A stretch of 64,000 nt of DNA from Corynebacterium sp. HMSC08A12 (GCF_001807485.1 NZ_KV789190.1:181602-245601); one strand, 5' to 3'. Shown: positions 19,479 through 30,792, numbered from the stretch's first letter. The notes: generated by a model not told the origin, from the letters alone. A program made the numbers and translations.

Positions 19479-20825
19479 TTAGGCGCCCAGCATTGCCTGG
19501 CCACACACGCGAACAACGTTGCCGGTGACAGCCTGGGAAGCCGGAGCTGCGAAGTAGGCGATGGTCTCGGCGACGTCCACGGTCTCGCCACCCTGCTGCA
19601 GGGAGGACAGCAGACGGCCACCGACGCGGGTGCCGAACGGGATGGCGGCGGTCATCTGGGTCTCGATGAAGCCCGGAGCCACAGCGTTGACGGTGATGCC
19701 ACGGTCAGCCAGCTTCTCGGAGAAGGAATCCACGAAGCCGATCACGCCGGCCTTGGTGGCGCCGTAGTTGGTCTGGCCACGGTTACCGGCGATACCGGCG
19801 ATGGAAGCCACGCCGATGACACGGCCGTTGTCGGCCAGGCCACCGTTATCCAGCAGCTTCTCGGTGATGCGCACCGGCGCAGCCAGGTTGACGGCGATGA
19901 CGGAATCCCAACGGCCCTCATCCATGTTGGCCAGCAGCTTATCGCGGGTGATGCCGGCGTTGTGGACGATGATGTCAATCGGGCCGCCGTGGCGAGCCTC
20001 CGCGTGCTCCTTCAGCTTCTCCGCAGCGTCGGCAGCGGTGACATCCAGCGGCAGGGCAGTGCCGCCAACCTTGTTGGCGGTCTCTGCCAGGCCCTCGCCA
20101 GCCTGCGGAACGTCCACGCAGATGACCTTCGCACCGTCGCGAGCCAGCACCTCTGCGATGGTGGCGCCGATGCCGCGGGCAGCGCCGGTGACCACGGCGA
20201 TCTTGCCCTCGGAAGGCTTATCCCAGTTGGCCGGGGCGGTCGCGGACTGGGCGTCAACACGAATAACCTGAGCGTCCACGAAGGCCGACTTGGCGGACAG
20301 GACGAAGCGCAGGGTGGACTCCAGGCCAGCGAGGTCGGCGGAAGCGTCCGGGGCGGTGTACACCAGCTGGACCGTGGCGCCGCGCAGCAGCTCCTTACCG
20401 ACGGAGCGGGTGAAGCCCTCCAGGGCACGCTGAGCGATGCGCTCGTCAGCGTTGTCAATCAGCTCCGGGGTGGTGCCGATGACCAGCAGGCGGGCGCAGG
20501 GCTGCAGCTGGCGCATGACCGGGTGGAAGAAGTCGTACAGCTGGCGGAGGTCTTCCGGCTTGGTGATGCCGGTGGCGTCAAAAACCAGACCGGCGTACTT
20601 GTTATCGCCAGCGGAGGTAGAGACCTTGTAGTCGTCGGCGAGCAGCTCCTCGATGCGGCCAACCAGGCGACCGGAACCGCCCAGCAGAACACGGCCGTCC
20701 AGTGCGGGCTCGCCCTCCTTGTAACGACGCAGCTTCGTCGGTACCGGCAGGCCAGCCTGCTTGGAGATCTTCTTGCCGAGGTCCGAGTTGATGAACTTCA
20801 GGTATGCATCCTGGTTTTCAGGCAC
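19479..20825 (-). CDS. fabG4: 3-oxoacyl-ACP/CoA reductase, FabG4 type (long SDR)
   Basis: A 448-residue short-chain dehydrogenase with an extra N-terminal flavodoxin-like domain (about residues 40-200), the architecture of high-molecular-weight FabG4. The NAD(P) domain has TGAARGIG at 213-220, HNAG at 288-291 and the catalytic Tyr354-x3-Lys358 in NYGATKAG; the C-terminal end is [14 protein letters not shown]. The GTG start at 20825 ([17 protein letters not shown]) is chosen because GAGGAG lies upstream and because the longer frame above it has no homology-like content. It is divergent from fadA2 and upstream of htdX, the same order as in mycobacteria. Confidence 0.92.
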   Translation of the reverse strand: MPENQDAYLKFINSDLGKKISKQAGLPVPTKLRRYKEGEPALDGRVLLGGSGRLVGRIEELLADDYKVSTSAGDNKYAGLVFDATGITKPEDLRQLYDFFHPVMRQLQPCARLLVIGTTPELIDNADERIAQRALEGFTRSVGKELLRGATVQLVYTAPDASADLAGLESTLRFVLSAKSAFVDAQVIRVDAQSATAPANWDKPSEGKIAVVTGAARGIGATIAEVLARDGAKVICVDVPQAGEGLAETANKVGGTALPLDVTAADAAEKLKEHAEARHGGPIDIIVHNAGITRDKLLANMDEGRWDSVIAVNLAAPVRITEKLLDNGGLADNGRVIGVASIAGIAGNRGQTNYGATKAGVIGFVDSFSEKLADRGITVNAVAPGFIETQMTAAIPFGTRVGGRLLSSLQQGGETVDVAETIAYFAAPASQAVTGNVVRVCGQAMLGA

Positions 20826-20952
20826 TAGCTTTAACTCCTCATGTCTATATTTTCGCCACAGTGGGTGGCAATTCGGCGCGAAATATACAAGTCTTGTTGG
20901 CGATACGCACACGCGCGTTGCCGAGACAATGTATGTTCTCATGTATAACCAT

Positions 20953-20974
20953 ACGGTGTGACCGAGCACACCGT
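20953..20974. promoter_or_regulatory. Inverted repeat in the fabG4/fadA2 divergent promoter region
   Basis: ACGGTGTG-N6-CACACCGT, perfect 8-bp arms, centred 62 bases before the fadA2 ATG. Its place between two divergent lipid genes suggests an operator for a shared regulator. A hexamer TATAAC (20944-20949) lies just upstream in the fadA2 direction. Confidence 0.5.
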
Positions 20975-21025
20975 GTAGGAATACGTTCTTTCAATTCACA
21001 TTCTTCGATGGAGTGACACAAAAAT

Positions 21026-22342
21026 ATGACTAACGGAGCACCCCGCAAGGTCGCCATCCTGGGCGGCAACCGCATCCCGTTCGCCCGTTCCAACAAGGAG
21101 TACGCGAACGCGTCTAACCAAGACATGCTGACCGCCGCCATCGATGGCCTGGTCGCACGCTACGGCCTGCAGGGCGAGGAGCTGGGCCAGGTCGTCGCCG
21201 GCGCCGTTCTGAAGCACTCCCGCGACTTCAACCTGACTCGCGAGACCGTCCTCGGTTCCGCACTGTCCTCCACCACCCCGGCCTTCGACCTGCAGATGGC
21301 CTGCGGCACCGGCCTGGCTGCCCTTGTACAGGTTGCAGACGCAATCGCCCTGGGCCGCATCGAGTCCGGCATCGGCGGCGGCGTGGACACCACCTCCGAC
21401 GCACCGCTGGCCGTTAACGATCAGCTGCGCAAGACCCTGATCAAGCTGAACAACGCGAAGACCACCACCGACCGCCTGAAGCTCGTCGGCCAGATCCGCC
21501 CCTCTCAGCTAGCCCCGGAGCAGCCGAACAACGGCGAGCCCCGCACCGGCCTTTCCATGGGTGACCACGCGGCCATCACCGCCCGCGAATTCGGCCTGAC
21601 CCGCGAGGAGCAGGACCAGCTGGCAGCCGAGTCCCACCAGAAGCTGGCCAAGGCATACGACGAGGGCTTCTTCGAGGACCTCATCACCCCGTACCTGGGC
21701 GTGCAGCGCGATACCAACCTGCGCCCGGACTCCAACGTGGAGAAGCTGGCCAAGCTGAAGCCGGTCTTCGGCAAGAAGGATGCCGAGCAGCACGGCACCA
21801 AGGCCACCATGACCGCCGGTAACTCCACCCCGCTGACCGACGGTGCTTCCGCAGTCCTGATCTCCTCCGAGGAGTGGGCCGCAGAGCACAACATCCCGGT
21901 CAAGGCATACCTGGTGGACTCCGAGGTTGCTTCTGTGGACTTCATCAACGGCCGCGACGGCATGACCCCGGACGGCCTGCTGATGTCCCCGACCTACGCG
22001 GTTGCGCGCCTGCTGAAGCGCAACAACCTCACCCTGCAGGACTTCGACTTCTACGAGATCCACGAGGCCTTCGCCTCCCAGACCTGCGCCACCCTGAAGG
22101 CTTGGGAGTCCGACGAGTACTGCCGCGAGCGCCTGGGCCTGGATGGCGCCCTGGGCGCCATCGACCGCGCGAAGCTGAACGTTAAGGGCTCCTCCCTGGC
22201 TGCTGGCCACCCGTTCGCCGCTACCGGCGGCCGCATCATCGCCACCGCTGCGAAGGTGCTGGAGGAAAACGGCGGCGGACGCACCCTGGTTTCCATCTGT
22301 GCTGCAGGTGGTCAGGGCATCGTCGCCATCGTCGAGCGCTAA
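21026..22342 (+). CDS. fadA2: Acetyl-CoA acetyltransferase (thiolase), FadA2 type
   Basis: A 438-residue thiolase that cleaves or forms 3-oxoacyl-CoA. The nucleophile Cys93 lies in LQMACGTGLAAL; the C-terminal half has the histidine motif AAGHPFAATGGR and the second catalytic cysteine in SICAAGGQG. It starts at ATG 21026 and is divergent from fabG4-htdX, reproducing the mycobacterial fadA2/fabG4/htdX block. With the two minus-strand enzymes it supplies three of the four steps of a CoA-dependent fatty-acyl cycle; an acyl-CoA dehydrogenase or enoyl reductase is not in the window. Confidence 0.93.
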   Translation: MTNGAPRKVAILGGNRIPFARSNKEYANASNQDMLTAAIDGLVARYGLQGEELGQVVAGAVLKHSRDFNLTRETVLGSALSSTTPAFDLQMACGTGLAALVQVADAIALGRIESGIGGGVDTTSDAPLAVNDQLRKTLIKLNNAKTTTDRLKLVGQIRPSQLAPEQPNNGEPRTGLSMGDHAAITAREFGLTREEQDQLAAESHQKLAKAYDEGFFEDLITPYLGVQRDTNLRPDSNVEKLAKLKPVFGKKDAEQHGTKATMTAGNSTPLTDGASAVLISSEEWAAEHNIPVKAYLVDSEVASVDFINGRDGMTPDGLLMSPTYAVARLLKRNNLTLQDFDFYEIHEAFASQTCATLKAWESDEYCRERLGLDGALGAIDRAKLNVKGSSLAAGHPFAATGGRIIATAAKVLEENGGGRTLVSICAAGGQGIVAIVER

Positions 22343-22345
22343 AGC

Positions 22346-22412
22346 GCCGCTAGCCGCTAGCTGCTAGTTAGCTGCTAGCTTCTAGCGGCCAGCGGCCGCG
22401 AGCCGCCGGCCG
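22346..22412. repeat. GCTAGC-rich low-complexity spacer
   Basis: Between the convergent fadA2 and DUF4185 genes the units GCTAGC / CTGCTAG / CTAGCGGC repeat imperfectly over about 65 bases, with several overlapping inverted repeats that could form hairpins and end both transcripts. Confidence 0.6.
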
Positions 22413-23669
22413 CTAGAACACCTTCGACAGATCGGTCTTGTACACCACCGCGTTGTAGCTGTGCCACGAGGTGGCCACCCAGTACAAGTCCCCATCGGTC
22501 TGGTGTGGGTACATATACCCGCCGTAGATATCCGGCACCTGGGCCCTGGAGATCAGCGTTTTCGCGCTGCTCCAGGGCCCTTCTGGGCTATCGGCCTGGC
22601 GCAGCACCATTCCTTGAGTGGATTCGTACAGTGCCAACCACTTGCCGAGGTGCTCGTTGTACTGCACGGATAGCTCGGAGACCCGCCCGTCGAGCACCGG
22701 CTTTGCGGCGTCCATGCGGGAGGTCCAGCCGCTGCCGTCCCAGTACTCTGCAGAGCTGAAATCGGGGAACTCTGCCTCGCTAATGCGTGCCAAGCGCGCC
22801 TGGCCGGAGCGCCCCGACGGGGTGCCGTAGACGTACACGTAGCCGTCGTCGCCCGCAGCGGAGCCCTCCGGTGCCTTGGCGAAGGCGGTCATCTGGAAGT
22901 AGTCGTTGCCACGGCTGTGTGCTGGCAAGTCCGGCAGGCGGCTGTCCTTAGAAGCCACGGAGCTGGTGCGGTAGGAGTCCGGCACCACGGAGAAAGTCTT
23001 CCCGCCATCTGTGGATTTCGCCGTCGCGGCGTAGTTCGTACGCCACTGTCCCGGGCGCCCCCAGTCGCGCACGGACATGAAGTCCACGTACTGCGCACCA
23101 TTTACCTCGATGCCTGCGGTCGGGATGATGGTCTTTTCCACACCGTCGATCTTTAGAGATTCAGGCAGGAACTCCTCGGAGTCCGCCCCCGTAGCAGGAC
23201 CACCCAAGTGGATGCCGTTGGAGGGATCCATATCGTCGGTTTCGTACAGAGCATTGGAGTGCCAGCCGTTGTTTCCGGCACCGCAGCGGAAGGAATCACC
23301 GAACGCTGCCAGTACGCGCCCATCGCCGGAATCCCACATGATGCCCAGGTCTGTGGAGCTCAAACCCGTCTTGTCGGTGCGGTCGGGGCTGAAGCGGCCG
23401 GTGAGCATGTGCATTGCCTCGGTATTACCGGTGACCTTCGGCATGCCCTCGGGCTTGCCGGTCAGCCACTGTGGTTGGCCAAGGCTACCGGCTAGCGACC
23501 CGGTGCTGCTGGCGGCCAACCCATCGCTGGTGGTGGGAGCGTAGGTCCAGCATGGATCCGCCGCGGCGTGCCCCGTAGACAGGGCGGTCACGGCGGTGGC
23601 GGTGGCCAGGATCGAACCGGCGGTCAGGGTAGCGGCAAGCGAGCGGCGAGAGGCGGGAATCTTATGCAT
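22413..23669 (-). CDS. Secreted DUF4185 domain protein
   Basis: A 418-residue exported protein. The N-terminus MHKIPASRRSLAATLTAG is followed by a hydrophobic stretch and a likely signal-peptidase site at HAAADP. The rest is the DUF4185 fold, a probable beta-propeller related to glycoside-hydrolase-like domains: LGIMWDSGDGRVLAAFGDSF near the start, later LSVQYNEHLGKWLALYES and GGYMYPHQTDGDLYWVATSW. Function is unknown; relatives are secreted by many corynebacteria. The start at 23669 is chosen for the signal peptide, although no Shine-Dalgarno is present and TATAAC lies only 4 bases away. It is divergent from the small secreted protein at 23731. Confidence 0.82.
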   Translation of the reverse strand: MHKIPASRRSLAATLTAGSILATATAVTALSTGHAAADPCWTYAPTTSDGLAASSTGSLAGSLGQPQWLTGKPEGMPKVTGNTEAMHMLTGRFSPDRTDKTGLSSTDLGIMWDSGDGRVLAAFGDSFRCGAGNNGWHSNALYETDDMDPSNGIHLGGPATGADSEEFLPESLKIDGVEKTIIPTAGIEVNGAQYVDFMSVRDWGRPGQWRTNYAATAKSTDGGKTFSVVPDSYRTSSVASKDSRLPDLPAHSRGNDYFQMTAFAKAPEGSAAGDDGYVYVYGTPSGRSGQARLARISEAEFPDFSSAEYWDGSGWTSRMDAAKPVLDGRVSELSVQYNEHLGKWLALYESTQGMVLRQADSPEGPWSSAKTLISRAQVPDIYGGYMYPHQTDGDLYWVATSWHSYNAVVYKTDLSKVF

Positions 23670-23717
23670 GCAAGTTATATTTGCATACAGTGCCCTGCGG
23701 CGCCCGCCGAGCTCCGC

Positions 23718-23723
23718 TATATT
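23718..23723 (+). promoter_or_regulatory. -10 element (TATATT), leaderless start for the 118-aa secreted protein
   Basis: TATATT, then 7 bases, then ATG 23731; no Shine-Dalgarno. Confidence 0.5.
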
Positions 23724-23730
23724 CTCGGCT

Positions 23731-24087
23731 ATGGCTAATTCCTCTCGCATTGCTTCCATCGCCGTCGCTGCTGTTCTTACTCTGTCCAGCGCTGCGGGTA
23801 TCGCTGGCGCCGCGGACGCTGATTCCGCACCCGAGACCCTCCAGCCTCTGCCGACCGTTGAGACCCCCAAGGCTCCTGCGTCGAGCGGCCTGGGCAGCTC
23901 TTCGCGCGTGCCGAAGGCCTGCCAGAAGCTGGACCAGCAAATCGAAGAGGTCCGTAAGCAGTGGGACGAAGCAGTCGCCGAGCAGGATATCTACAAGGCC
24001 AACGGCCTGCGCATGGAGTTCGGCAACCTTGCCGCCAGCTACTACCAGTGCCGCCTGGCCGGAAACACTCTGGTCGGCTCGCTCTAG
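23731..24087 (+). CDS. Small secreted protein, 118 aa
   Basis: I do not recognise a named family. The product starts MANSSRIASIAVAAVLTLSS and has a clear signal peptide that probably ends after AGIAGA. A Pro/Ser/Thr-rich linker follows, then a helical mature part with two cysteines (KACQKLDQQIEEVRKQWDEA and ASYYQCRLAGNTL) that may form a disulfide. It lies 17 bases before coaE. It is divergent from the DUF4185 gene, so the two exported proteins share an intergenic region of about 60 bases. The start is supported by a leaderless promoter. Confidence 0.68.
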   Translation: MANSSRIASIAVAAVLTLSSAAGIAGAADADSAPETLQPLPTVETPKAPASSGLGSSSRVPKACQKLDQQIEEVRKQWDEAVAEQDIYKANGLRMEFGNLAASYYQCRLAGNTLVGSL

Positions 24088-24091
24088 GCGC

Positions 24092-24097
24092 TAGCAT
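24092..24097 (+). promoter_or_regulatory. -10 element (TAGCAT), possible leaderless start for coaE
   Basis: TAGCAT followed by 6 bases and the coaE ATG at 24104. Confidence 0.35.
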
Positions 24098-24103
24098 GGC
24101 CTC

Positions 24104-24688
24104 ATGATCACAATTGGGCTGACTGGTGGAATCGGATCGGGCAAGTCAACCGTCTCTTCGCGGTTGGCGGAGCTCGGTGCTTTTATTGTTGACGCCGACC
24201 TGGTGGCGCGCGAGATCGTCGAACCAGGTCAGCCAGCATTGGCCGAGCTGGCGGAGGCCTTTGACGGGGTGCTGAACCCCGACGGCACGTTAAACCGGGC
24301 GGAGCTGGCCCGGCAGGCCTTTGCCACGCCGGAGGCGACGGAGAAGCTGAACGCGATCACCCACCCGCGCATCCGCGCCCGCACCGAGGAACTGTTTAAG
24401 CAGGGGAGGGAGTCCGGCGCGCAGGTGCTCGTCTACGACATGCCGCTGCTCATCGAAAACGGTGAGGTGGACAAGGTCGATCACGTGTTGGTGGTGGATG
24501 CTCCCGACGAGCTGCGCATCGACCGGTTAGTGCAGCACCGTGGTTTGGACGAGGATGACGCCCGCCGCCGAATTGCCGCCCAGATCGACCGCGCGACCCG
24601 CCTCAATGTGGCGGACACGGTTCTGGATAACTCCGGAACCGTGGAACAGCTACTCGAGCAGGTCGACGACTTCTGGGCCGGCCTCTAG
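24104..24688 (+). CDS. coaE: Dephospho-CoA kinase
   Basis: Last enzyme of coenzyme A synthesis: phosphorylates the 3' hydroxyl of dephospho-CoA. The 194-residue protein has the P-loop GLTGGIGSGKST at residues 5-16, the family DADLVAREIVEPGQPAL segment, ITHPRIRA and the MPLLIENG motif, then the LID-region arginines. Length is about 200, normal; it lacks the C-terminal UPF0157 extension seen in mycobacterial CoaE. coaE is followed by uvrB in many actinobacteria, here with one convergent gene between. Confidence 0.95.
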   Translation: MITIGLTGGIGSGKSTVSSRLAELGAFIVDADLVAREIVEPGQPALAELAEAFDGVLNPDGTLNRAELARQAFATPEATEKLNAITHPRIRARTEELFKQGRESGAQVLVYDMPLLIENGEVDKVDHVLVVDAPDELRIDRLVQHRGLDEDDARRRIAAQIDRATRLNVADTVLDNSGTVEQLLEQVDDFWAGL

Positions 24689-24692
24689 AGCC

Positions 24693-25637
24693 CTACCAGA
24701 AGCGGGGGATGCCAGCGCCGAAGATCGGCGGCAGACCGTCAGCCACAACTGTCTCCGGGAAAATGAATAGCCCCACCGCGTCGCGGTAACGGGAGGTGCG
24801 CTCCTTGGCCAGGTTTCGCTGCTGCACGGGATCGGACTTGGAGGCCAGGCCGTAGACAGTGGTGCGCGGTCCGAAAGCAATGCGGTAGTCGCTTACGCCA
24901 CGGTGCAGGTGGCTATCAGTAGTGGCGATCACCAGCTCGCGCGGCAGCGGATTGCCGTGGGGAGCGTTCTTGGCCTGCTCGTTCATCTTTCCGAACACCT
25001 TCGCGCTGTGCCACGCATTGCTGATGGTGGACCAGGAGTTGCCCTCCACGTGGATGCGCTGCGGGGAGATTCCGGCGCGGACAAGCCACCGCTTCATCGA
25101 TTCGGCCTCCACGTGCCCGTGCTCGGTCTTGCCGCCGGAGGTGATGATCGGGCTGGCTGGGTGCTTCAACGCATAATCGCGGGCAACCTCCAAGCGGCGC
25201 TGCAGGTTGGGGTGCACGGAACCATCCGCGTTTAGCCCGTTACCCAGCACCACTACGGTTGCACGCGGGCTGGTGGCCTTGCAAGGAGCCTTCACAGGAG
25301 CCTCCAAGACCTTCAGGATGTGGCTGACCTCGGTGCGCCGGGCGGGGGAGAGCCGATCCAACGCCGGGCGTGGATTCTGGTTCAGATACTGGGCAGCGAT
25401 GGCGGCCGCGGAGTAGGCGTCATCAACAGTACGAGCAGTACGCGCACCGCTGGGGCCTACCGGCAACAGCTCGCCAGGAATAACGACGGTGTTGGGGCCG
25501 ATCGGCGCAGAACCGGCAACGATCGGCGGGACGGCGGGCACAGACGGTGCAGGTGCGGCGACGGCAGAGGGGGTAGCCAAGAGTGAAAGAGCGATGACAG
25601 GGGCGATAGCGGCGCGAGTGCGGGAGGAAAGCTTCAT
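24693..25637 (-). CDS. Secreted YdcF / DUF218 family protein
   Basis: A 314-residue exported protein. The signal peptide starts [20 protein letters not shown] and likely ends at VAAPAP. The DUF218 (YdcF) domain covers about residues 120-300, with [18 protein letters not shown], the [19 protein letters not shown] block and [12 protein letters not shown]; members are SAM-binding-like folds linked to envelope or vancomycin-sensitivity functions (SanA, ElyC). The reading frame continues far upstream but that part is only the antisense of uvrB. ATG 25637 is preceded by TAAGGT plus 7 bases, a leaderless promoter pattern. Confidence 0.85.
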   Translation of the reverse strand: MKLSSRTRAAIAPVIALSLLATPSAVAAPAPSVPAVPPIVAGSAPIGPNTVVIPGELLPVGPSGARTARTVDDAYSAAAIAAQYLNQNPRPALDRLSPARRTEVSHILKVLEAPVKAPCKATSPRATVVVLGNGLNADGSVHPNLQRRLEVARDYALKHPASPIITSGGKTEHGHVEAESMKRWLVRAGISPQRIHVEGNSWSTISNAWHSAKVFGKMNEQAKNAPHGNPLPRELVIATTDSHLHRGVSDYRIAFGPRTTVYGLASKSDPVQQRNLAKERTSRYRDAVGLFIFPETVVADGLPPIFGAGIPRFW

Positions 25638-25644
25638 GTGACTT

Positions 25645-25650
25645 ACCTTA
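25645..25650 (-). promoter_or_regulatory. -10 element (TAAGGT), leaderless start for the YdcF-like gene
   Basis: Minus-strand TAAGGT, 7 bases, ATG at 25637; no Shine-Dalgarno. Confidence 0.4.
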
Positions 25651-25711
25651 GAGCGGCACCGGCAAAGGCGCTGGGCAGCCGGGGCGAAGGGGGGTTGTCC
25701 GGGGCGGCAAG

Positions 25712-25717
25712 TAGACT
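25712..25717 (+). promoter_or_regulatory. -10 element (TAGACT), leaderless start for uvrB
   Basis: TAGACT, 7 bases, ATG at 25725; no Shine-Dalgarno. Confidence 0.5.
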
Positions 25718-25724
25718 GGTGCGC

Positions 25725-27872
<2,148 letters not shown>

Positions 27873-27882
27873 TATTAGAGTT

Positions 27883-28317
27883 ATGTACAACACAGTCGTG
27901 GTCGGAACCGATGGGTCGGAATCTTCTTTTCTAGCAGTGCGACGCGCCGCGGGCGTAGCCGCCGCCATGGACGCGGAGCTCGTCCTGGCCAGCGCGTATG
28001 TGGGGGAGCACGCGGATACCGCGACTAAGCAGACCACTGCGGTGGACGGGGAGATGTCTGCGGCTGAGGTGTTGGCGTCCGCACGAAAAGAGGCCGAAGG
28101 CGAGGGCGCGAAGAAGGTCCGCGCGGCGCTGAAGGAAGGCGACCCGGTGGAGGCGCTGATGAGCATCGTCAAGAGCGAGGAGGCGGACCTGCTGGTCGTC
28201 GGCAACCGTGGCATTAACTCGCTGACCGGGCGCCTCCTGGGCAGCGTGCCTGCCGATGCGGCGCGCCAGGCGGAGTGCGACGTGATGATCGTCCACACCG
28301 TCGGCACCAGGGACTAG
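27883..28317 (+). CDS. Universal stress protein (UspA family)
   Basis: A 144-residue single-domain USP. It starts MYNTVVVGTDGSESSFLAVR, the usual first strand, and ends with the ATP-binding signature GNRGINSLTGRLLGSV followed by ECDVMIVHT. ATP-binding USPs act in stress and dormancy responses. It lies 10 bases after uvrB and could be read from the uvrB transcript or from its own promoter overlapping the uvrB stop. It is convergent with helR. Confidence 0.92.
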   Translation: MYNTVVVGTDGSESSFLAVRRAAGVAAAMDAELVLASAYVGEHADTATKQTTAVDGEMSAAEVLASARKEAEGEGAKKVRAALKEGDPVEALMSIVKSEEADLLVVGNRGINSLTGRLLGSVPADAARQAECDVMIVHTVGTRD

Positions 28318-28343
28318 CCCTTCCTGATCCGCGTTAGACCCGC

Positions 28344-30659
28344 CTAATCCCAGGGCAACGGTCGGGCATGCACGACCGTCAGGCCCTGGGTGGCGCGAGT
28401 CATGGCCACGTAGAGGTCGTTGAGCCCCTGGGGGGAGCTCTCTACAATGTCCGTCGGCTCGACCAAGATCACCTCGTCGAACTCCAGCCCCTTCGCGGCG
28501 GCGGTATCCACAAGCACAACCTCCGCGCCCGCTTTGTCCGTCATGGACTGCTCCGCTGCCTGCTCCGTCACAACGTCCTCTAGGCGCGCAGGGTCCGCAG
28601 TAATCACACCGATCAGGCCAGCTTCACCCGTGAGTTCCCGGGCCTGCTCGACCGCGGCCTGAACCTTTGAACCCAGATCTGCGCCCTCAACCGGCATGTA
28701 CCGCACCCCGGTGCCCGATTCGCGCAGGGCCAGGGGAGAAGGCTGGGAGGGGTCGATCTCGTGCAACAGTGGCGCGGCTAGGTCCGCAATGTCCTTCGGG
28801 GTGCGGTAGTTCACCGTCAGCTGGTGCAGCTGCCAGCGGTCGGCCACGAAGGGGGAGAGCGCCTCCGTCCAGCTATCCACCCCGCCTGGATTGCCGGTCT
28901 GCGCCGGGTCGCCCACCAAAGTCATCCACTTATTCGGCGAGCGGCGGAACACCATCCGCCAGGCCATCTCGCTGAGCTCCTGCGCCTCGTCCACAATCAC
29001 GTGCCCGAACGCCCACCGGCTATCGGCTGCCGCGCGCTCAGCGGTGGTGCGGTGGTCGCGGACTCGCTGGCGGGCGGCCAGCGTTTCGGCGTCGATAACG
29101 TCGTAGGCCATCAGCACTTCGGGCGCGAACCCATCGTCTAGATCCTGGCTGGCCGAGCCGGTCAGGATGTCCAGAGCCTCCTGCGCCTCGGTGATCTTCT
29201 CCAGCCACTGCTCTCGCTCCTCGGCGGCGGTTTCCTCGTCGGAGACGTAGCCCAGCATGTCGATCAGTTCGTCGATGAGCGGCGCGTCGGCGTCGGTCCA
29301 TTCGCCGCTGGGGTGGGCGGCCAGGCCGCGGCAGGTGTCCTCGTCGTAGTCGACGGCGATGCTAGCCGGGTCCGCGTATAGCCGCTCCAGCACCTGGGTG
29401 GGGCGCAGCTCGGGCCAGAATTGCCCGAGTGCGTCCACGACTGCCGGATCCGCACCGAGTTCCTCGCGCAGGGTGGCGATGTCGCCCTTGCCCAGCAGGT
29501 TCTCGCCTCCCAGCGGGTCGGCGCCGATGCTCTCGCCCAGAGCCTCCGCCAGCGAATTCAGCCCGTGGTCCAGGAAGGCCGCCCTCGCATGGTTGTGCGG
29601 CTTGCGGGAGCGGCGCGCGCGAGTCCTGGCCGCCCGCACCATCTTCGGCGTGAGCTGCACGTTGAGCCCGTCGATGCTGATGTCGATGCTGTCTTCCGGC
29701 ACGGTCTGGTAGGTCTTGATCGCATCAGCCAGGATCGTCAGCATTTCCGCAGACCCCTTGACCTCGCGCGCCAGCAGGTTCGTTTCCGGCACGGTGTGCA
29801 AGTTCGGCAGCAGGGTGCCGGGGGTTGCCAGCACCACGCCGGTTTCGCCCAGCGAAGGCAGAACCTGCGAAATGTAGGAAAGGAAGCGGTCGTTAGGGCC
29901 GATGATCAGCACACCTGTGTTATCGAGTTGCTCGCGCCATGTGTACAGCAGGTACGCTGCCCGGTGCAGCGCCACGGCCGTCTTGCCGGTTCCAGGCGCT
30001 CCCTGAACCACGGTCACGCCACGGTGGGCCGCGCGAATGATTGCGTCCTGCTCCGCCGCGATCGTCTCTACGATGTCCTGCATATACGCGGTGCGCGCCC
30101 TATTGACGGCATCGAGTAGCGCTTCTTCTTTGGCGACGCCACCTCGCGGCCCAGTACCTACCGCATCGGTCGGTCCTGCCGTGGTGGATAGCTGTTCGTC
30201 TGCCACGCTGCGCACCGTCCGACCACGGGTGGTGATGTGCCGCCGCGTGTGTACCCCGTCGGGGCGTAGGGTGGTGGCCAGGTAGAAGGGGCGGGCCAGG
30301 GGAGCACGCCAGTCCATCAGCAGGGTCCGCATCTGCTCGTCGTCATCGTGCAGGCCGATGCGCCCGATGTATCGGCGATCCAGGTGTTCGTTTCCGGGGA
30401 CGGGGTTCTCCGCCTCCGCATCCTCCACGTCGATGCGCCCGAACATCAGGCCAACCTCTGCCGCGGAGTAGGAATCCAGGCGCTGAGCAATGTCGCGTGC
30501 CTCGCGGTCGCGCACCATCAAACCCTGTGGGTCGTCGATATCGGCCTCCAGGCGGACAGCCTTGAGCCGCTGTTCCAGCTTCTCGCGGGCCTGGTCTACC
30601 CGTTCTAGGAGGTCGTCGAGGTAGTGCTGCTCGGCAGCGATGTCGTCGGTGGGCGACAA
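28344..30659 (-). CDS. helR: RNA polymerase recycling ATPase, HelR/HelD type
   Basis: A 771-residue SF1 helicase-like ATPase. The N-terminal coiled coil (residues 5-60, DDLLERVDQAREKLEQRL) enters the secondary channel of RNA polymerase in the HelD family, and the following SH3-like segment has YIGRIGL and LMDWRAPLARPFY, typical of that family. Walker A GAPGTGKT is at 220-227 and the Walker B-like HVIVDEAQELSEMAWR lies near 575. Members release stalled polymerase; in actinobacteria HelR also displaces rifamycin from polymerase. A TTG start at 30659 is used. A separate terminator ends the upstream DoxX transcript region, so it is monocistronic. Confidence 0.88.
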   Translation of the reverse strand: MSPTDDIAAEQHYLDDLLERVDQAREKLEQRLKAVRLEADIDDPQGLMVRDREARDIAQRLDSYSAAEVGLMFGRIDVEDAEAENPVPGNEHLDRRYIGRIGLHDDDEQMRTLLMDWRAPLARPFYLATTLRPDGVHTRRHITTRGRTVRSVADEQLSTTAGPTDAVGTGPRGGVAKEEALLDAVNRARTAYMQDIVETIAAEQDAIIRAAHRGVTVVQGAPGTGKTAVALHRAAYLLYTWREQLDNTGVLIIGPNDRFLSYISQVLPSLGETGVVLATPGTLLPNLHTVPETNLLAREVKGSAEMLTILADAIKTYQTVPEDSIDISIDGLNVQLTPKMVRAARTRARRSRKPHNHARAAFLDHGLNSLAEALGESIGADPLGGENLLGKGDIATLREELGADPAVVDALGQFWPELRPTQVLERLYADPASIAVDYDEDTCRGLAAHPSGEWTDADAPLIDELIDMLGYVSDEETAAEEREQWLEKITEAQEALDILTGSASQDLDDGFAPEVLMAYDVIDAETLAARQRVRDHRTTAERAAADSRWAFGHVIVDEAQELSEMAWRMVFRRSPNKWMTLVGDPAQTGNPGGVDSWTEALSPFVADRWQLHQLTVNYRTPKDIADLAAPLLHEIDPSQPSPLALRESGTGVRYMPVEGADLGSKVQAAVEQARELTGEAGLIGVITADPARLEDVVTEQAAEQSMTDKAGAEVVLVDTAAAKGLEFDEVILVEPTDIVESSPQGLNDLYVAMTRATQGLTVVHARPLPWD

Positions 30660-30747
30660 GGTGGGTGGGGATTCCCTTCTGCGTGTGGGGTGTTAGGTAT
30701 AGAGCACGCTAGTTTACTCCCTCCGCGATGCTTTCGATAGCAAAGAA

Positions 30748-30773
30748 CCCCTGGTAGTTGAACTAACCAGGGG
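30748..30773 (-). terminator. Terminator of the DoxX gene
   Basis: Arms CCCCTGGT and ACCAGGGG, plus inner pairs. In the minus direction the hairpin is followed by TTCTTTGC. It starts 19 bases beyond the stop codon at 30793. Confidence 0.8.
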
Positions 30774-30792
30774 CTCGTAGTGCTTTTAGCTC

